64,000 bases of DNA from Medicago truncatula (lineage: Eukaryota; Streptophyta; Magnoliopsida; Fabales; Fabaceae). Location of the stretch: the NCBI RefSeq assembly GCF_003473485.1, contig NC_053045.1:34508494-34572493 (forward strand), read 5' to 3'. A model generated the notes under the pieces. The model saw nothing but the letters and a program-made list of their open reading frames with translations. It was not told the DNA's origin and made no database searches. A program made the position numbers and the translations under genes. This document shows positions 33,901-44,467 of the stretch, piece by piece (position 1 is the first letter of the stretch; each line of letters starts with the position of its first letter).

Positions 33901-35612
33901 GTAAAGTGAAACCTAAAATAAAATCAACAAAAGGACTAAAATGAACCATCTACAAAAATGAGGTATTTTAAAATACCTCTCTGCCGAAATTTTGATGGGA
34001 AAAGACCAAAATGCCCCTAGGGACTAAACTGACTCAAACTGACTCAGATGCAATTTTGAAATGATTTTTTTAACCAAGACTCAACAATGATTTATAAAAC
34101 AAGTTGAAAAGACTCAGAGACAATCACAAGGACTAAAATGGGTTCCATTGCAGGAAATGATCAAAAATACCCTTTTTGTATGATTTTCTGAAATAAAATG
34201 CAAGAAAAGTAATGTGATGTTTCAGAGAGTTTTCAAATGACTTGTAATGCAAGAAAAGACACTTTGAATAGTTTTATGCAAGAAAATCGAGCTTGAACGT
34301 ACTTTGAGACAGAGACAGTAAAATATGCAGATGAAAAGAGAGTAAAGATTCAGAGTAAAACAACAGCGAATTGACAAATATCAGTGTTAGAAAAGAAATT
34401 TGAACGAGTATTTTTAGGTCCAAAATCAGGGTATAACACTTATTATATATTTCCATTCATGCTACTATTTCCTTGCTTCACTAATTTATTCACTCTTAAT
34501 TTATTAACATATAATGGTGTGTTTGTTTCCTTCTTAGGGTAGGGACATACAAGTTGTTATTCCTACGACATACAAAGCCACCTATGACAAAATCTTAGAA
34601 GAAAACGCTACTTACACTTTATGCAACTTTCAAGTGGTTAGCAATGATTTAGTGTTCAAAGCCTCAGAACATAAGTTTCTTTTGAAATGGACCGGTGGGA
34701 CTACTGCTGAAGACATCAATGTTCATGATGTTCCTCAATCTGACACCAAATTCAAGCCGTTTGCTGAAATTATATCTGGAAAATGGAAACCTGATATTTT
34801 AGTTAGTGAGTTCATTGTTGTTTATAATAAATTGTTATTATTCATTTTATTTTATTTGTTTGTTTCTAAGAATCTTGCCCTGTTTTTTTTCTTTCAAGAT
34901 GCCATTGAAGTTGTTCAGAAAATGGGCTTTTGTCAACTGAACCAAGGTACTGGGAAAAAACTCCAGGTCAACTTTACTATGAAAGACCTTAGGTGAGGAA
35001 TTTTGGTTGTCAACTGACATTTTCCCTTGAAAACTATAAATATCACAGCTATTTTATAAACTTTACTATGTACATTATAATGGTAGTAACATAACTACTC
35101 TCATCATGCAGTGACATTTCGATTAACTGCACTTTATGGGAAGAATATGCTGCACAGTTCATTAAATATAACAGTGAAAGGAAAGAAGGTGGATCCGTGG
35201 TTGTGATGCTGAAGTATGCCAAGATCAAGGAAGAAGGTTTTACCCCTACATCTGTTAGCTATCACCATATGTGTTTCCTACATGTAGTTCTGATATTATA
35301 ATACTAACTTATATTGTTCAAACTTATAACAGGACGCTTCCCACTAAGTGTTTCAAATACTTATACTTTCACAAAGTTGTACATCAATGAGGACATTCAT
35401 GAGATTAATCTTTCAAGGGAAGGTTTGTTATTGCTATCATGACAATTCTATAACTATTTTACATGAATGAACAATATATAACTAATTTTATTATGTTTGT
35501 ATTAGTTTGCCTCGAGAGGAACAAAATCAGTCCCAAAGCCAACTTCTGTGTACCCAATCATATGGATCTTCACAACTTTCTTCGGAGGCAGACCTCCTCT
35601 CCAAAAACTTGA
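30916..35612 (+). CDS. Shortened RPA-like (DUF223-type) protein with a solo LTR in its first intron
   Basis: This is an OB-fold ssDNA-binding-like protein related to the Helitron RPA at 2555. Exons 30916-31053, 34538-34805, 34899-34992, 35112-35236, 35333-35422 and 35506-35612 join in phase (GT-AG introns) to 273 aa. It begins MERPCQFIGDVTDKSDFWKL. Exon 2 carries GRDIQVVIP...KW..GT, the segment corresponding to residues 66-155 of the 494-aa protein. The frame ends at TGA 35610-35612. A different frame continues past it as QLSSEADLLSKN...VYMAWHK, so a frameshift has probably removed the C-terminal part, including the zinc motif. Intron 1 is 3.48 kb because of the LTR at 31061-34438, which starts 8 bases after the donor. 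Whether it is still spliced is unknown; it may be a pseudogene. Confidence 0.7.
31061..34438. mobile_element. Solo LTR, 3.4 kb, inside an RPA-like intron
   Basis: It begins TGTTATCACG and ends GGTATAACA, with inverted TGTTAT/ATAACA termini. A perfect 5-bp duplication, CTTAT, flanks it (31056-31060 and 34439-34443). No coding region is present. It holds TATAAAAA at about 32761 on + with a pyrimidine-rich CTCTCTCT leader. On - it holds a TATAAATAG at about 33670-33680 preceded by CATTGG, so promoter-like sequence faces both ways and the orientation of the parent is not settled. The length suggests a large Ty3-type element, but that is inference. Confidence 0.85.
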
Positions 35613-36016
35613 TTCTCCCTCTATCTAACATGAAGTTTTTGGTTTATATGGCATGGCACAAGTAAATATACTTTGATTTAGCTCATCCATTGTACTCTAT
35701 CATCGTATTATATAATATAGTGCATCAAACTATTCTATATTATTATATAATATAGTTAAAAGTTTCATTCACCATATATATCATAAATACTTAACATATT
35801 ATATACTACAACATTATTATCTCCAACAAATATTTATCATCATGGATGTTGTTCAACTAATGATCCAAAAAGGACCACTGGAACATTTCTCAGCAATAAA
35901 ATTATCATTCCAGATTCCAACTTTTACTTATATATAACTTAAGTTTTATTATAATTGCTAATCATCTTTTGTCACAAGTTCCTTCTATATCTTATATACA
36001 TTCTTCAATTTTTTAA
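35613..36016. other. Spacer between the RPA-like and B3 genes
   Basis: The first ~50 bases look like decayed coding sequence of the RPA-like gene in a shifted frame. The rest is AT-rich and contains imperfect repeats of TATTATATAATATAG. Confidence 0.5.
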
Positions 36017-36686
36017 ATGGAAGTCGACCCAATGTTTGTTGAAAAATTTTCAGCTGATTTCATAGATAAATGGAACATTATACTTGAAGATGGATCGACA
36101 TTGGTGCTACAGCTGAACAAAAACTACTATAATCCTACTTTAATAAGTGGTTGGAGTGACATAAAAAATTTATATAGTTTTCCGAATAACGTTGAAGTTA
36201 CATTTGCTTATTATGGGATGAATATTTTCAAAGTCACAATGTTCAATGAAGTAACATGTACATCTCAAATCCCTATATTCCATAGTCGAAGTACAAAAGC
36301 AAATGAAACAAAGTGTTTTGATATAAGATTATTTGGAAATGACTTGAAGAGAAACAATTTGGTTGGTATCATATAATTCTTCTATATCTACTACCATTAT
36401 TTTATTCAATTAATTAAGTTTTTCATTTTATTTAATTATGCAGCAATTACCAAACGATTTCGCATCATTCCTACATCAAAACGTATGTGACAGCCTAATT
36501 CTATGTGGAGACAATGGAGATAATCAATCTTTCAATATCTTTTTCAACCATGATGATAATATAACTACAAGATTAGGGCCTTTGTGGAACAAATTCTGTC
36601 AAACAAATTTATTTCAATCAGGATGCAGAATTAGATTTAAATTTTCAATCATCAATAGTTATTATTGTCATGTTTTTCGTATTTAA
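36017..36686 (+). CDS. Two-B3-domain DNA-binding-like protein carried by a Helitron
   Basis: Exons 36017-36361 and 36444-36686 (acceptor TATGCAG; donor GTTGGT is weak but phase-correct) give 195 aa. Residues 1-115 read as a B3-like fold: FVEKFSADFIDKWNIILEDGS, then ..SGWSDIKNLYSF and VTFAYYGMNIFKVTMF, which match in order the beta strands and the GW..F.. box of plant B3 domains. Residues 116-195 (LPNDFASFLHQN...FQSGCRIRFKFS) look like a second B3 domain. B3 proteins normally bind DNA in the nucleus. Similar short B3-like genes near RPA-like genes are reported in legume genomes, and here the gene sits between an RPA-like gene and a Helitron 3' end. The assignment is by pattern only. Confidence 0.65.
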
Positions 36687-36870
36687 TAGTTTTTAATGTA
36701 ATTTATTTTTCCTTCAATTATATCTACTGTTGTATTATCTATCATGCTTATTTATATTTTACAACTTAGTACTATATTCTTATAATATCTATATAAAATT
36801 TAGTAAATAATCTGGTAATTAACATTTAGTAAATCACATATGCATCTAATTTTAATTGATAATACTATAA
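36687..36870. other. 3' flank of the B3 gene
   Basis: AT-rich sequence leading to the Helitron hairpin. No feature is seen. Confidence 0.4.
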
Positions 36871-36905
36871 ATACACCCGTGCGTTAGCACGTGTATTTTT
36901 ACTAG
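36871..36905 (+). other. Helitron 3' terminal hairpin and CTAG end
   Basis: ATACAC-C-CGTGC pairs with GCACG-TGTAT around a GTTA loop, with one bulged C. CTAG follows at 36902-36905, then host T. Confidence 0.85.
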
Positions 36906-36946
36906 TTATCATAAAAAACTAACTGCAAGACTGTCTAAAAAATATA

Positions 36947-37341
36947 GGCTAAAATATGGTTTTGATCCCTGCAAATATGTCTCGTTTTGGTTTTAGTCCC
37001 TGCAATTTTTTTTTTGTTGTTTTTGGTCCCTGCAAAATATTTTGTTTTTGGAAATAGTCCCTGCAGGGACTATTTCCAAAAACAAAATATTTTAGGGACT
37101 ATTTCCAAAAACAAAATATTTTGCAGGGACCTTTTTCAAAATCAAAAGATTTTGCATGGACTATTTCTCTAATAAATGGTTAAGTCATCATGTGACACGT
37201 GTGCAAATTATCACAAAAGTGGAGTCAGGGACCAAAACCAAAATGAGACATATTTGCAGGGACCAAAAACAACAAATTTTTTTTGCAGGGACTAAAACCA
37301 AAACGAGCCATATTTGCAGGGACCAAAACCATATTTTAGCC
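36947..37341. mobile_element. Mutator-like MITE, 395 bp
   Basis: Ends are GGCTAAAATATGGTTTTGAT and its inverse ...CCATATTTTAGCC. A perfect 9-bp duplication, AAAAATATA, flanks it (36938-36946 and 37342-37350). The body is made of GTCCCTGCA repeats facing both ways, so it can fold back on itself. The + open frames at 36987 and 37156 come from this repeat. Confidence 0.92.
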
Positions 37342-37448
37342 AAAAATATATTTATGTGTGCAAGCCGACTATTGGTTTTTGTTTTCCCTCGTTTAGCTTT
37401 CCGTCAACTTTGGGAAATTCTTCACTTCCACTCTTTTTATTTTTTTTA

Positions 37449-38074
37449 GACTTAAATATGTAATCCGTTACTGTAATTTAGACGCATTTTGATTTTCGTT
37501 CTTGTAAAAATAAATAAATTAAAACATCCCTATAATTTTTTTTTTTGTTTTTAAAAAGGTCCCTGACCCCACTATTCAGTTGAAGTGGCATGCCGCATAA
37601 TTAATTTTTGTTTATTTTTTTTAAAATTCTAAAAATTCATTTTTTAAATTAAAAAATTGGAAAATAAATATAAAAATCATAAAATAAAATAAAAAAATTG
37701 GAAAATAAAAACTGAAAATTAAATTTTTTGATTTTTAATTAATTTTTTTTTTCTTCAAAATTCTGAAAATTCATTTTCTTTAAATTTAAAAAAATAAAAA
37801 AAAACTGAAAATTAAATTTTCGAAAATTCATTTTTTTTTAATTCTGAAAATTAAATTATATTTTCAAAAGTTATAAATTTTGAGATTATATAATTTTTAA
37901 TTTTATTTTTCAAAAATTTATTTCTAGATTTTAAAAACACTATTTTCCAATTTTTTTATTCATATTTCAAAAAAAAAATTGAATTTTTTTTATGATTTTT
38001 TAATTTTTAATTTTTTTTACAAGAACGAAAATTAAAACGCGTCCAAATTACAGGGACGGATTGCATATTTAAGC
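37449..38074. mobile_element. Mutator-like MITE, about 626 bp
   Basis: The left end (GACTTAAATATGTAATCCGT) and the inverse of the right end (GCTTAAATATGCAATCCGTC) align for about 60 bases through CGTTCTTGTAAAAA. The flanks are T runs on both sides, compatible with a poly-T target duplication but not proof. The interior is very AT-rich. Confidence 0.75.
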
Positions 38075-39214
38075 TTTTTTTTCTCATTTTTCTATCCATC
38101 TTTTAAGTTTAAGAGCATTTTGGCTCTTGCACACTTCTTGTGAACTAAGAAGGGAAAGAACAATTTTGTGTGTGTTGTGAACAAAATTGAATTTGTTAGT
38201 GAAGCGTCATGGTGGACTTCCCTATCCTAGTTATATTAAGATTTAGTTTTGTAACTAGTTTTGTACCGGCTACATTAGTGCAACCACATCACAATCATTA
38301 TACAAAAATTTCTTTGAACTAGACACCTACTGTAAAAGATATTCTCTCTTCGTGAGGAGTCCTCATTATTCATGTGAACTCCCAACAATCTCGTCACCAT
38401 AAGCAAATAACCTTGAATATGTGGTTCCTCACTTCCCTGTTTACTCTCACTAGGATACTAGAAATTAACCCAAAAAGAAATGATGATAGTGTGTGAATTA
38501 GCAATCATGAATTGCACAAACAGAATTCAATTTAGTGAGTACAATCAACACGAAATCTAGAACTACAATCATGAAATTGAGGAAACAATTTGTATTTTAT
38601 TTTTTCAAACAAATTTATTATTATAACAATTTTTGTTTTTGAGGGTTCTAACAACTTTTCTTAAAACCCGTGATATTTGTAAAATGGTTTTATAAAAAGG
38701 GATGGAGGGTGTACTTACAGTGAGTACAATATCTAAAACTAGAGTTTATAATTGTTTAGGTCATGCCTTGAGAATGCTCTCAAGAGGGGTATTTGTAGCC
38801 TTCTTTAAACTTGCATTTCCGTGACTTAGACCCCAAGTAACTTGGGCCTTCAGTCATGCTCGTAGCGCTCTAGATTGTAAGGGTGCGTCTAAGGTTATTG
38901 TGGTCTTTATGGAATTCCAATATTGACAGTCGAGAGAGAGTACTCAAGATTCATGTTCACTATTTCATATGATCACAACATATAGTCACTTAGTATAACA
39001 CATTTCAAGGATCACCCATTCACGACTCATATAAGGATAGATCACAGCATATAGTCACTTAGTATAACACACATTTCAAGGATCACCCATTCCCGACTCA
39101 TAAGGATATAATCACATAACCACATCTTGATAAATTATATCACACAGTCATTCTACATAAATTCATCAAGCAATCATGTTATCATAACATCTTAACCCAA
39201 ACTAGACTTCTAGG
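38075..39214. other. Intergenic with a short tandem duplication
   Basis: No gene is recognised. Bases 38971-39108 are two tandem copies (period 69) of a block containing CATATAGTCACTTAGTATAA and AAGGATCACCCATTC. Confidence 0.6.
38971..39108 (+). repeat. Two-copy tandem repeat, 69-bp unit
   Basis: Copy 1 starts at 38971 and copy 2 at 39040. They differ at a few bases and by a 2-base CA insertion and a small deletion. Confidence 0.85.
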
Positions 39215-40009
39215 TAGGGTTGGACAGAATATCCGTACCCACCCGAAAATCGGCCAAACCGGTGAAACCGTGAACATTCGGGTCGGGCGTATATGAACTG
39301 CAGGTTGGTGATTCATGCTTTTTTGGTTTTATACAGTTATGAACGGTCGGATTCGGATTGCAAAAATCAATCCATCTGTACCCAGCAACCGACCGATTTT
39401 ATGCCAAGAATGATAAAAATTAACACTTTTACAATGTGAAAGCTGGCTTGCATAGGGAAGACGTGTTGTCTCTCTCTCAATTGTCTTGGAACTCTCAAAA
39501 ACTATTCAATTTCAAGGCATTAATTTATGTCTATTTTTAATATTTTATATTTTCAAATCACTACTTTATGACCATAGTCATTGCACATCAGCATACACAC
39601 ATCATATCTCCTGCTGGAACTACTAGTACACCACAATTCCTTCGGAACGAGAGCTTTTCCTCAATCAGCTCCACAAATCTCAAATATTTCATCTTCTATT
39701 TCTTCCTTTATTATCAACACAGACAACACAATCCTTTTCATTTTTCACATGTAATAAGTTGTGAACACCCACCAACACTGTTATTATGTTTTTTTTTTTT
39801 TTTTTTGTAATTTTTGTACCAGATTTTGTTTAATCGAATACCGACGGAGTCCGGCCGACCACCTGCTAAAACCGTTGAACCGCCGACTGTCGAAACCGTG
39901 GGCTCAAACGGACGGAAACGGACTGTAATATTCACACCGTCGGTTTGATCGGTTCCGAATTTTGAGACCGAAAACCGCACCGAAACGAACCGCCCGTTGT
40001 CCAGGCCTA
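39215..40009. mobile_element. hAT-like non-autonomous element, 795 bp
   Basis: The ends are TAGGGTTGGACA and the inverse of TAGGCCTGGACAAC. A perfect 8-bp duplication, CTTCTAGG, flanks it (39207-39214 and 40010-40017), the size used by hAT transposases. Both subterminal regions are G+C-rich, with clustered ACCG/CGGT motifs that often serve as hAT transposase binding sites. No transposase is present; the open frames at 39568 and 39738 lie within it and are not recognised. Confidence 0.88.
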
Positions 40010-40483
40010 CTTCTAGGCACATATGACCATATTATTCACATTTTTTAACTATAAGTCACACACAACATGTCTTCATTCTGGGTGTCCTTATGTTGCACCA
40101 TTCTTTTTACCGTGCCTACAAAATTACTAAATTTTGTTTTTCGTTCTCATAAAAAAATGGCATGTTTGTGTCTAAAAATGAGCAACATAAGGACACTCAT
40201 AATGAAGAATATATACCTAATTTTCAACACACGCTTTTAGTTCATATTAAATTAAAATTTGTTTAATTATCCTTAAACTTTGAAATTCATAAATGACACT
40301 TTTGTAGACAAATTTAAAACATAATAAAAACTCTACCGCAAAAGCTAGACTCGAAATTTTTAGGTGTATATTTTTATTATTCTTAACTTGAACTTTTGAA
40401 ATTTTAAAAAATCCATGTTTATTTTAACAAATCCAAATTTCACAACTTGACCTTAATTCGACTCTAACAATTTGACGAATTTA
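40010..40483. other. Intergenic, nothing recognised
   Basis: AT-rich sequence with no gene. Confidence 0.4.
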
Positions 40484-41112
40484 GGGTATGTTTGGAACTG
40501 CAGAAACAATAAGGAAAGAAAGCAAAGAGGAAACAAAGGTTGTTGAAAAACATTTTTTCCCTTGCATGGTTGCATTGTCAGAGTGGAAAGAAAGTTTAAT
40601 TATGATGGAGCCCACGTGTTAAAACTTTCCGCTCAAATCAGCGAAGAAAGCTTGGCATGGGTTCCAAAATTGTAAAATTACAATACTGCTGTTATTTGAA
40701 TAAAAAAATTCCAATGGCATGTACTTTCTTTTTTCTCACCTGTGACTGTGACTTTGGTGGCATTCATCATTTATTACTATTATACATATATACACCCATC
40801 CATTAACATTTTTTCTTATAAGTTAACGGTTAATAAAATAATTCCCATATAATATTATGCTACCGTTAATTTATTATTTGTTTTTTTTATTAATATATGT
40901 TAGTACAATATCAATTTTTAATATAAGGATATTTATGTCATTTTAATAAACATAGATCTATCTTTCCTTTATCTTTCTTTCCTCTTTCTTTCATACCAAA
41001 CGGTCAAATAATCATCTCACTTTTCATTCACTTTCTACTCACTTTTATTCCTTCAACTATCTTTCCATTTACAATATTTCCTTTCACTTTCTTTGATCTT
41101 CCAAACAAACCT
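40484..41112. mobile_element. Tourist/PIF-Harbinger-like MITE, 629 bp
   Basis: Ends are GGGTATGTTTGGAA and the inverse of AGGTTTGTTTGGAA, flanked by TTA on both sides (40481-40483 and 41113-41115). TTA/TAA target duplication and G-rich GTTTGG termini fit PIF/Harbinger MITEs. Subterminal GAAAGAAAG/CTTTCTTTC arms are also inverted. Confidence 0.78.
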
Positions 41113-41814
41113 TTAATATACTAGCCTTGAAATCATGCAATATGACTTGTGAATTAAATATATATGTTCCTCATGTTTAATCAATTCATGCTCATATTCA
41201 AAGTTGATGATATCTCCCAACTAGTTTAAATTTTTTCACATTTGATTTGACGTACAAAGTCACAAGTATTAGTACCAATAATGTCCCATGTATTTTGGTT
41301 AAAACAAGCAGGATAATCATGCGACCCTTAAGCCTTCCACATACTTTCAATATTTTTTTCAATTCATCTGAACGTTCAATAGTTAAAACAAATCTCTATC
41401 AACATAGGTATTGAAGAAGATCACTAGATATTATGAATTGACCATATTTATGACAAGATCGTTGTCTTCCACCCAAATCCCATAAGCATCGTCACAACCA
41501 TTTAGGTCTTAATCTGATAATCCACTTTGAAGCTTCTTTTCTAAATGAGTTATTGTGAGTTAATTTCTTTAAAAACGAAAACGACATTCTACTTAAACAA
41601 CGGAAACTTAAATTAAAGGATCAAGGCATACCTCCAACCATTGTTCCTGTTTGAAGATGGTGAGGCTCTTCTCATTAGGGAACCAACATCTACTTCTACT
41701 TTTGCCATCAAGAAGTTATAGTATATGCAACACTTACTCCTCATTCCAAATGGGACAGTGGGCAGTTACTATACTATAATTGAGGGAAAGAATAAAAGAC
41801 AACTTTATGCTTAA
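41113..41814. other. Intergenic, nothing recognised
   Basis: No gene, RNA or repeat is supported. Confidence 0.4.
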
Positions 41815-42145
41815 GAGCATCCACATTGGTAGGGTCTTTACAATTTAAGACACGGTACCTAATATGTACTCCCATTGTGATAAAAAAAATTGGGGGTCTC
41901 TTAAGACCCGGGGTCTCACTTAAGACCCCAATCTTAAGTGAACCCCACACCACTTTTCAATAAAATAATCATTATTTGAGTTGTTTTTGTTATCGATGGG
42001 ACCCATTTATATCTTTTGATATAGGATCAACATTGGAGTGGTTGAGTACCTATTAGGTACCATTATTAAAAAATAATAAAAAATGATGTGTTAATGTGAG
42101 ACCCGTTTATGACATCAAATATGAGGATCTCCATTGTGGATGCTC
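41815..42145. mobile_element. Tourist-like MITE, 331 bp
   Basis: GAGCATCCACATTGG at the left is the inverse of CCATTGTGGATGCTC at the right, with TAA on both flanks (41812-41814 and 42146-42148). The interior includes a palindromic GGTCTCTTAAGACC-type core. This GAGCATCCACAATGG end is a widespread plant MITE type. Confidence 0.85.
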
Positions 42146-42251
42146 TAAAGATGCTTAATGAGTAATTGCCATAATGAGCCCCGATAGTATTGACGAAAAG
42201 AAAATAAATTGGGATAACGCATAACAAACGATGTTGAAGTGAAGGGATTAC

Positions 42252-42319
42252 GTTACTAACCTGTAACAATAAGATTAGTAAAATTGTTACTAACCGGTAA
42301 CAATAAAATTAGCAAAATT
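42252..42319 (+). repeat. Two-copy tandem repeat, 34-bp unit
   Basis: GTTACTAACC(T/G)GTAACAATAA starts at 42252 and 42286. Each unit also contains the small inverted pair GTTAC/GTAAC. Confidence 0.85.
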
Positions 42320-43566
42320 GTTACTATCCATTCCATTAACAATAGGAATGTAGTTTTAAAGTAGTTTGTTATGCTAAGAGTAGTAATAGAGAGAATAATA
42401 AGTGTTTTGTGAATAAAATTTGGAGTTTGATGCTGACCCCAAAAAGTGCAAGTACAATTTACTTTATCGTATCAATTTGTGCTTTTATTGAGATTTTGAC
42501 ACTGACTCAAAGAATGCAATTTACTTTTATCGTATCAAGCCCTTAATGATAATTACCACTTGTTTAAATAAATAAATAAAAATGGGAAAAATTCAACAAA
42601 CCTAACGTGCATTTTTCCTTCAAGCGAATTGCATTGAACCGAGCTTCTAAATTCTTCTTCTGATGAATAATGGACTCGAATGTATAATGCTTCAAGATCG
42701 TGATATTCTGGAGAGTAGCCAAGTTTTGGTTCATATAAGCATTTTTATTCTAACTCCTTTGTATCATTTCATTGTATATGAATTATTCATGAGCCATACG
42801 CTAATTCTATGATAAATTAAAAATGTTTTGTGAAGCTACGCTATTTTTCTAATTTCGGAAGAACCTAAACAAATGCTTTTGAGTAGGGTAATATCCACTT
42901 CCTATAACAAAAAGTTTTGTTAAGCCTTTCAAAAGTTAATTCTATCACTTCTCTCAACAAAAAAAAAAAAAACAAAAAAAAAGGTTAATTCTATCACAAA
43001 AATTATTACATTTTATAGTCAAAGGTGGATCACCAACCTATATTTCCTATGGGAGATATGATATCAACGAAATTACTTGCTAGAATTGTGACTCTCCTTG
43101 AATTTATCTCTAATGCCTATAAGATCACTATACTCAACAATTATCTTCATTAGGACTATAATAGATAGGACATTAGGACTAAATAATCAAACCTCACCAT
43201 TAGTCATCTCAATTCTAAAATTGATGAATTGTATTTTTTTTTATAAGGGTAGTAATACTTGCCATGTCAAAGCTTCCATGCAATTTAGTGAGAAATTCAA
43301 ACTAAAATCCACGAACAAAAAACTACATCACTCCCAAATTATACTAGTTTCTGAGAGAGTGTGAATAAGAAGGGAAAGGAGGAAAATATCTGAAAGAGAA
43401 AGCCCATAACGAAGATTCTCTTTTAAAAAAAGCCCATAACAAATGCAGTTAACCCTGGTAATATTCTGACACAACAGTAACCGCAGTTAACACCTCGGAA
43501 AAAGGATCAAAAATATCTTCGTGCATCATTTACAATCTTAACCCCACCAATTAACCCATTCCCATC
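42320..43566. other. Intergenic upstream of the third GRP gene
   Basis: No gene is recognised. The + frame at 43098-43364 has no recognisable features. An A-rich stretch lies near 42960-42985. Confidence 0.4.
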
Positions 43567-43575
43567 TATATATAA
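43567..43575 (+). promoter_or_regulatory. TATA box of the third GRP gene
   Basis: TATATATAA lies 95 bases upstream of the ATG at 43662. The leader contains CTAGGGTTTTAG, a telo-box-like motif in inverse orientation. Confidence 0.6.
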
Positions 43576-43661
43576 CTCCACCTTCTTCAGTACAAAATCA
43601 CAAAATATCTTATCTTCTAATCTTTTTACTGTAAAATCTAGGGTTTTAGTTTTTTCCATCA

Positions 43662-44467
43662 ATGGCTTCTGCAGATGTTGAATACCGTTGCTTCGTCGGA
43701 GGTCTTGCATGGGCCACCGATAGCGAAGCTCTCGAGAAAGCCTTCTCTCAATATGGAGAAATCATCGATTCGAAGGTCTGTTTGTTGCTTACAGGCTTCG
43801 GATCGGATCTGACACGATTTTGATTCGGATTTCTCATGAAACCTTTCTGATCTGTGATCTCCGATCTGTTCTGTTCTGTTCTGTGTTACTTGATCTCTAT
43901 TATTCTGTTACTGTTACTGTGATTGATTCTGTTACTATATGATATATTGTTACTCACCTTAATAGGTACGTTCATCTTCATCTTTTAACCAAAAGAAGAA
44001 GATCGATCGGTTACTATATGGTTTTTTGTTTTTTTTACTGTGTTAAAAGTTTTAGATCTGATTTTGTGTTTTTTATTTTTGTGCAGATTATCAATGATCG
44101 TGAAACTGGAAGATCCAGAGGTTTTGGATTTGTGACATTTGCTGATGAGAAATCGATGAGAGATGCTATTGAAGGGATGAACGGTCAGGATATGGATGGA
44201 AGGAACATTACTGTTAATGAGGCTCAGAGCCGTGGTAGTGGTGGTGGAGGAGGCCGTGGTGGCGGTGGATACGGTGGTGGTGGTGGTGGATATGGCGGTG
44301 GTGGTCGCCGTGAGGGTGGTTACAACAGAAGCAGTGGTGGTGGAGGTGGTTATGGAGGAGGAGGTGGTGGTGGTTATGGTGGTGGTAGGGACCGTGGTTA
44401 TGGTGATGATGGTGGTTCCCGCTATTCACGCGGTGGTGGTGGTGATGGAGGAAGCTGGAGAAGTTAG
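43662..44467 (+). CDS. RRM glycine-rich RNA-binding protein (GRP7-type), 164 aa
   Basis: A paralogue of the gene at 26430 with the same structure and expected RNA-binding role. Exons 43662-43775 and 44087-44467 join in phase 0 (AAG|GTCTGT donor, GTGCAG acceptor). RNP2 is CFVGGL and RNP1 is RGFGFVTF at 49-56. The RRM differs from its paralogue at few positions (for example MASAD, EKAFSQYGEIID). The Gly-rich tail is 26 residues shorter overall and has two acidic residues (GDDGGSRYSRGG) near the end. The intron is 311 bases and carries the same conserved segment. The reverse frame at 44214-44429, rich in His, is the antisense of the glycine repeat and not a gene. Confidence 0.93.
43962..44018 (+). 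promoter_or_regulatory. Conserved intronic segment with a cryptic 5' splice site
   Basis: The counterpart of 26701-26756. ATAG|GTACGT forms a strong alternative donor in mid-intron. If used, the retained 43776-43965 has an in-frame TGA at 43821-43823. Flanking intron parts (repeated CTGTTACT phrases) are also alike but less strictly kept. Confidence 0.75.

Larger units (their letters stand above)
30236..36905 (+). mobile_element. Second Helitron, carrying RPA-like and B3-domain genes
   Basis: The 3' end has a hairpin (ATACACCCGTGC / GCACGTGTAT, 36871-36896) and CTAG at 36902-36905, followed by T. The proposed 5' end is TC at 30236-30237 after A (TCTCCTTTAATATAAGAAAA, which resembles known plant Helitron 5' ends such as TCTATACTATTATAAA). 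Inside are an RPA-like gene and a B3-domain gene, both +. There is no Rep or helicase, so it is non-autonomous unless served in trans. Of its 6.7 kb, 3.38 kb is a later solo-LTR insertion. Confidence 0.7.

Noticed and set aside
36987-37449. Two + frames with repeated KIF/TKTK motifs
   Set aside because: They arise from the internal repeats of the 395-bp MITE.
44018-44086. Upstream extension of the third GRP exon 2 to an ATG at 44018
   Set aside because: This reads intron sequence. The RRM is only complete when exon 1 (43662-43775) is spliced to 44087.
44214-44429. His-rich reverse-strand frame of 71 codons
   Set aside because: It is the antisense of GGT/GGA repeats in the GRP exon and has no independent support.
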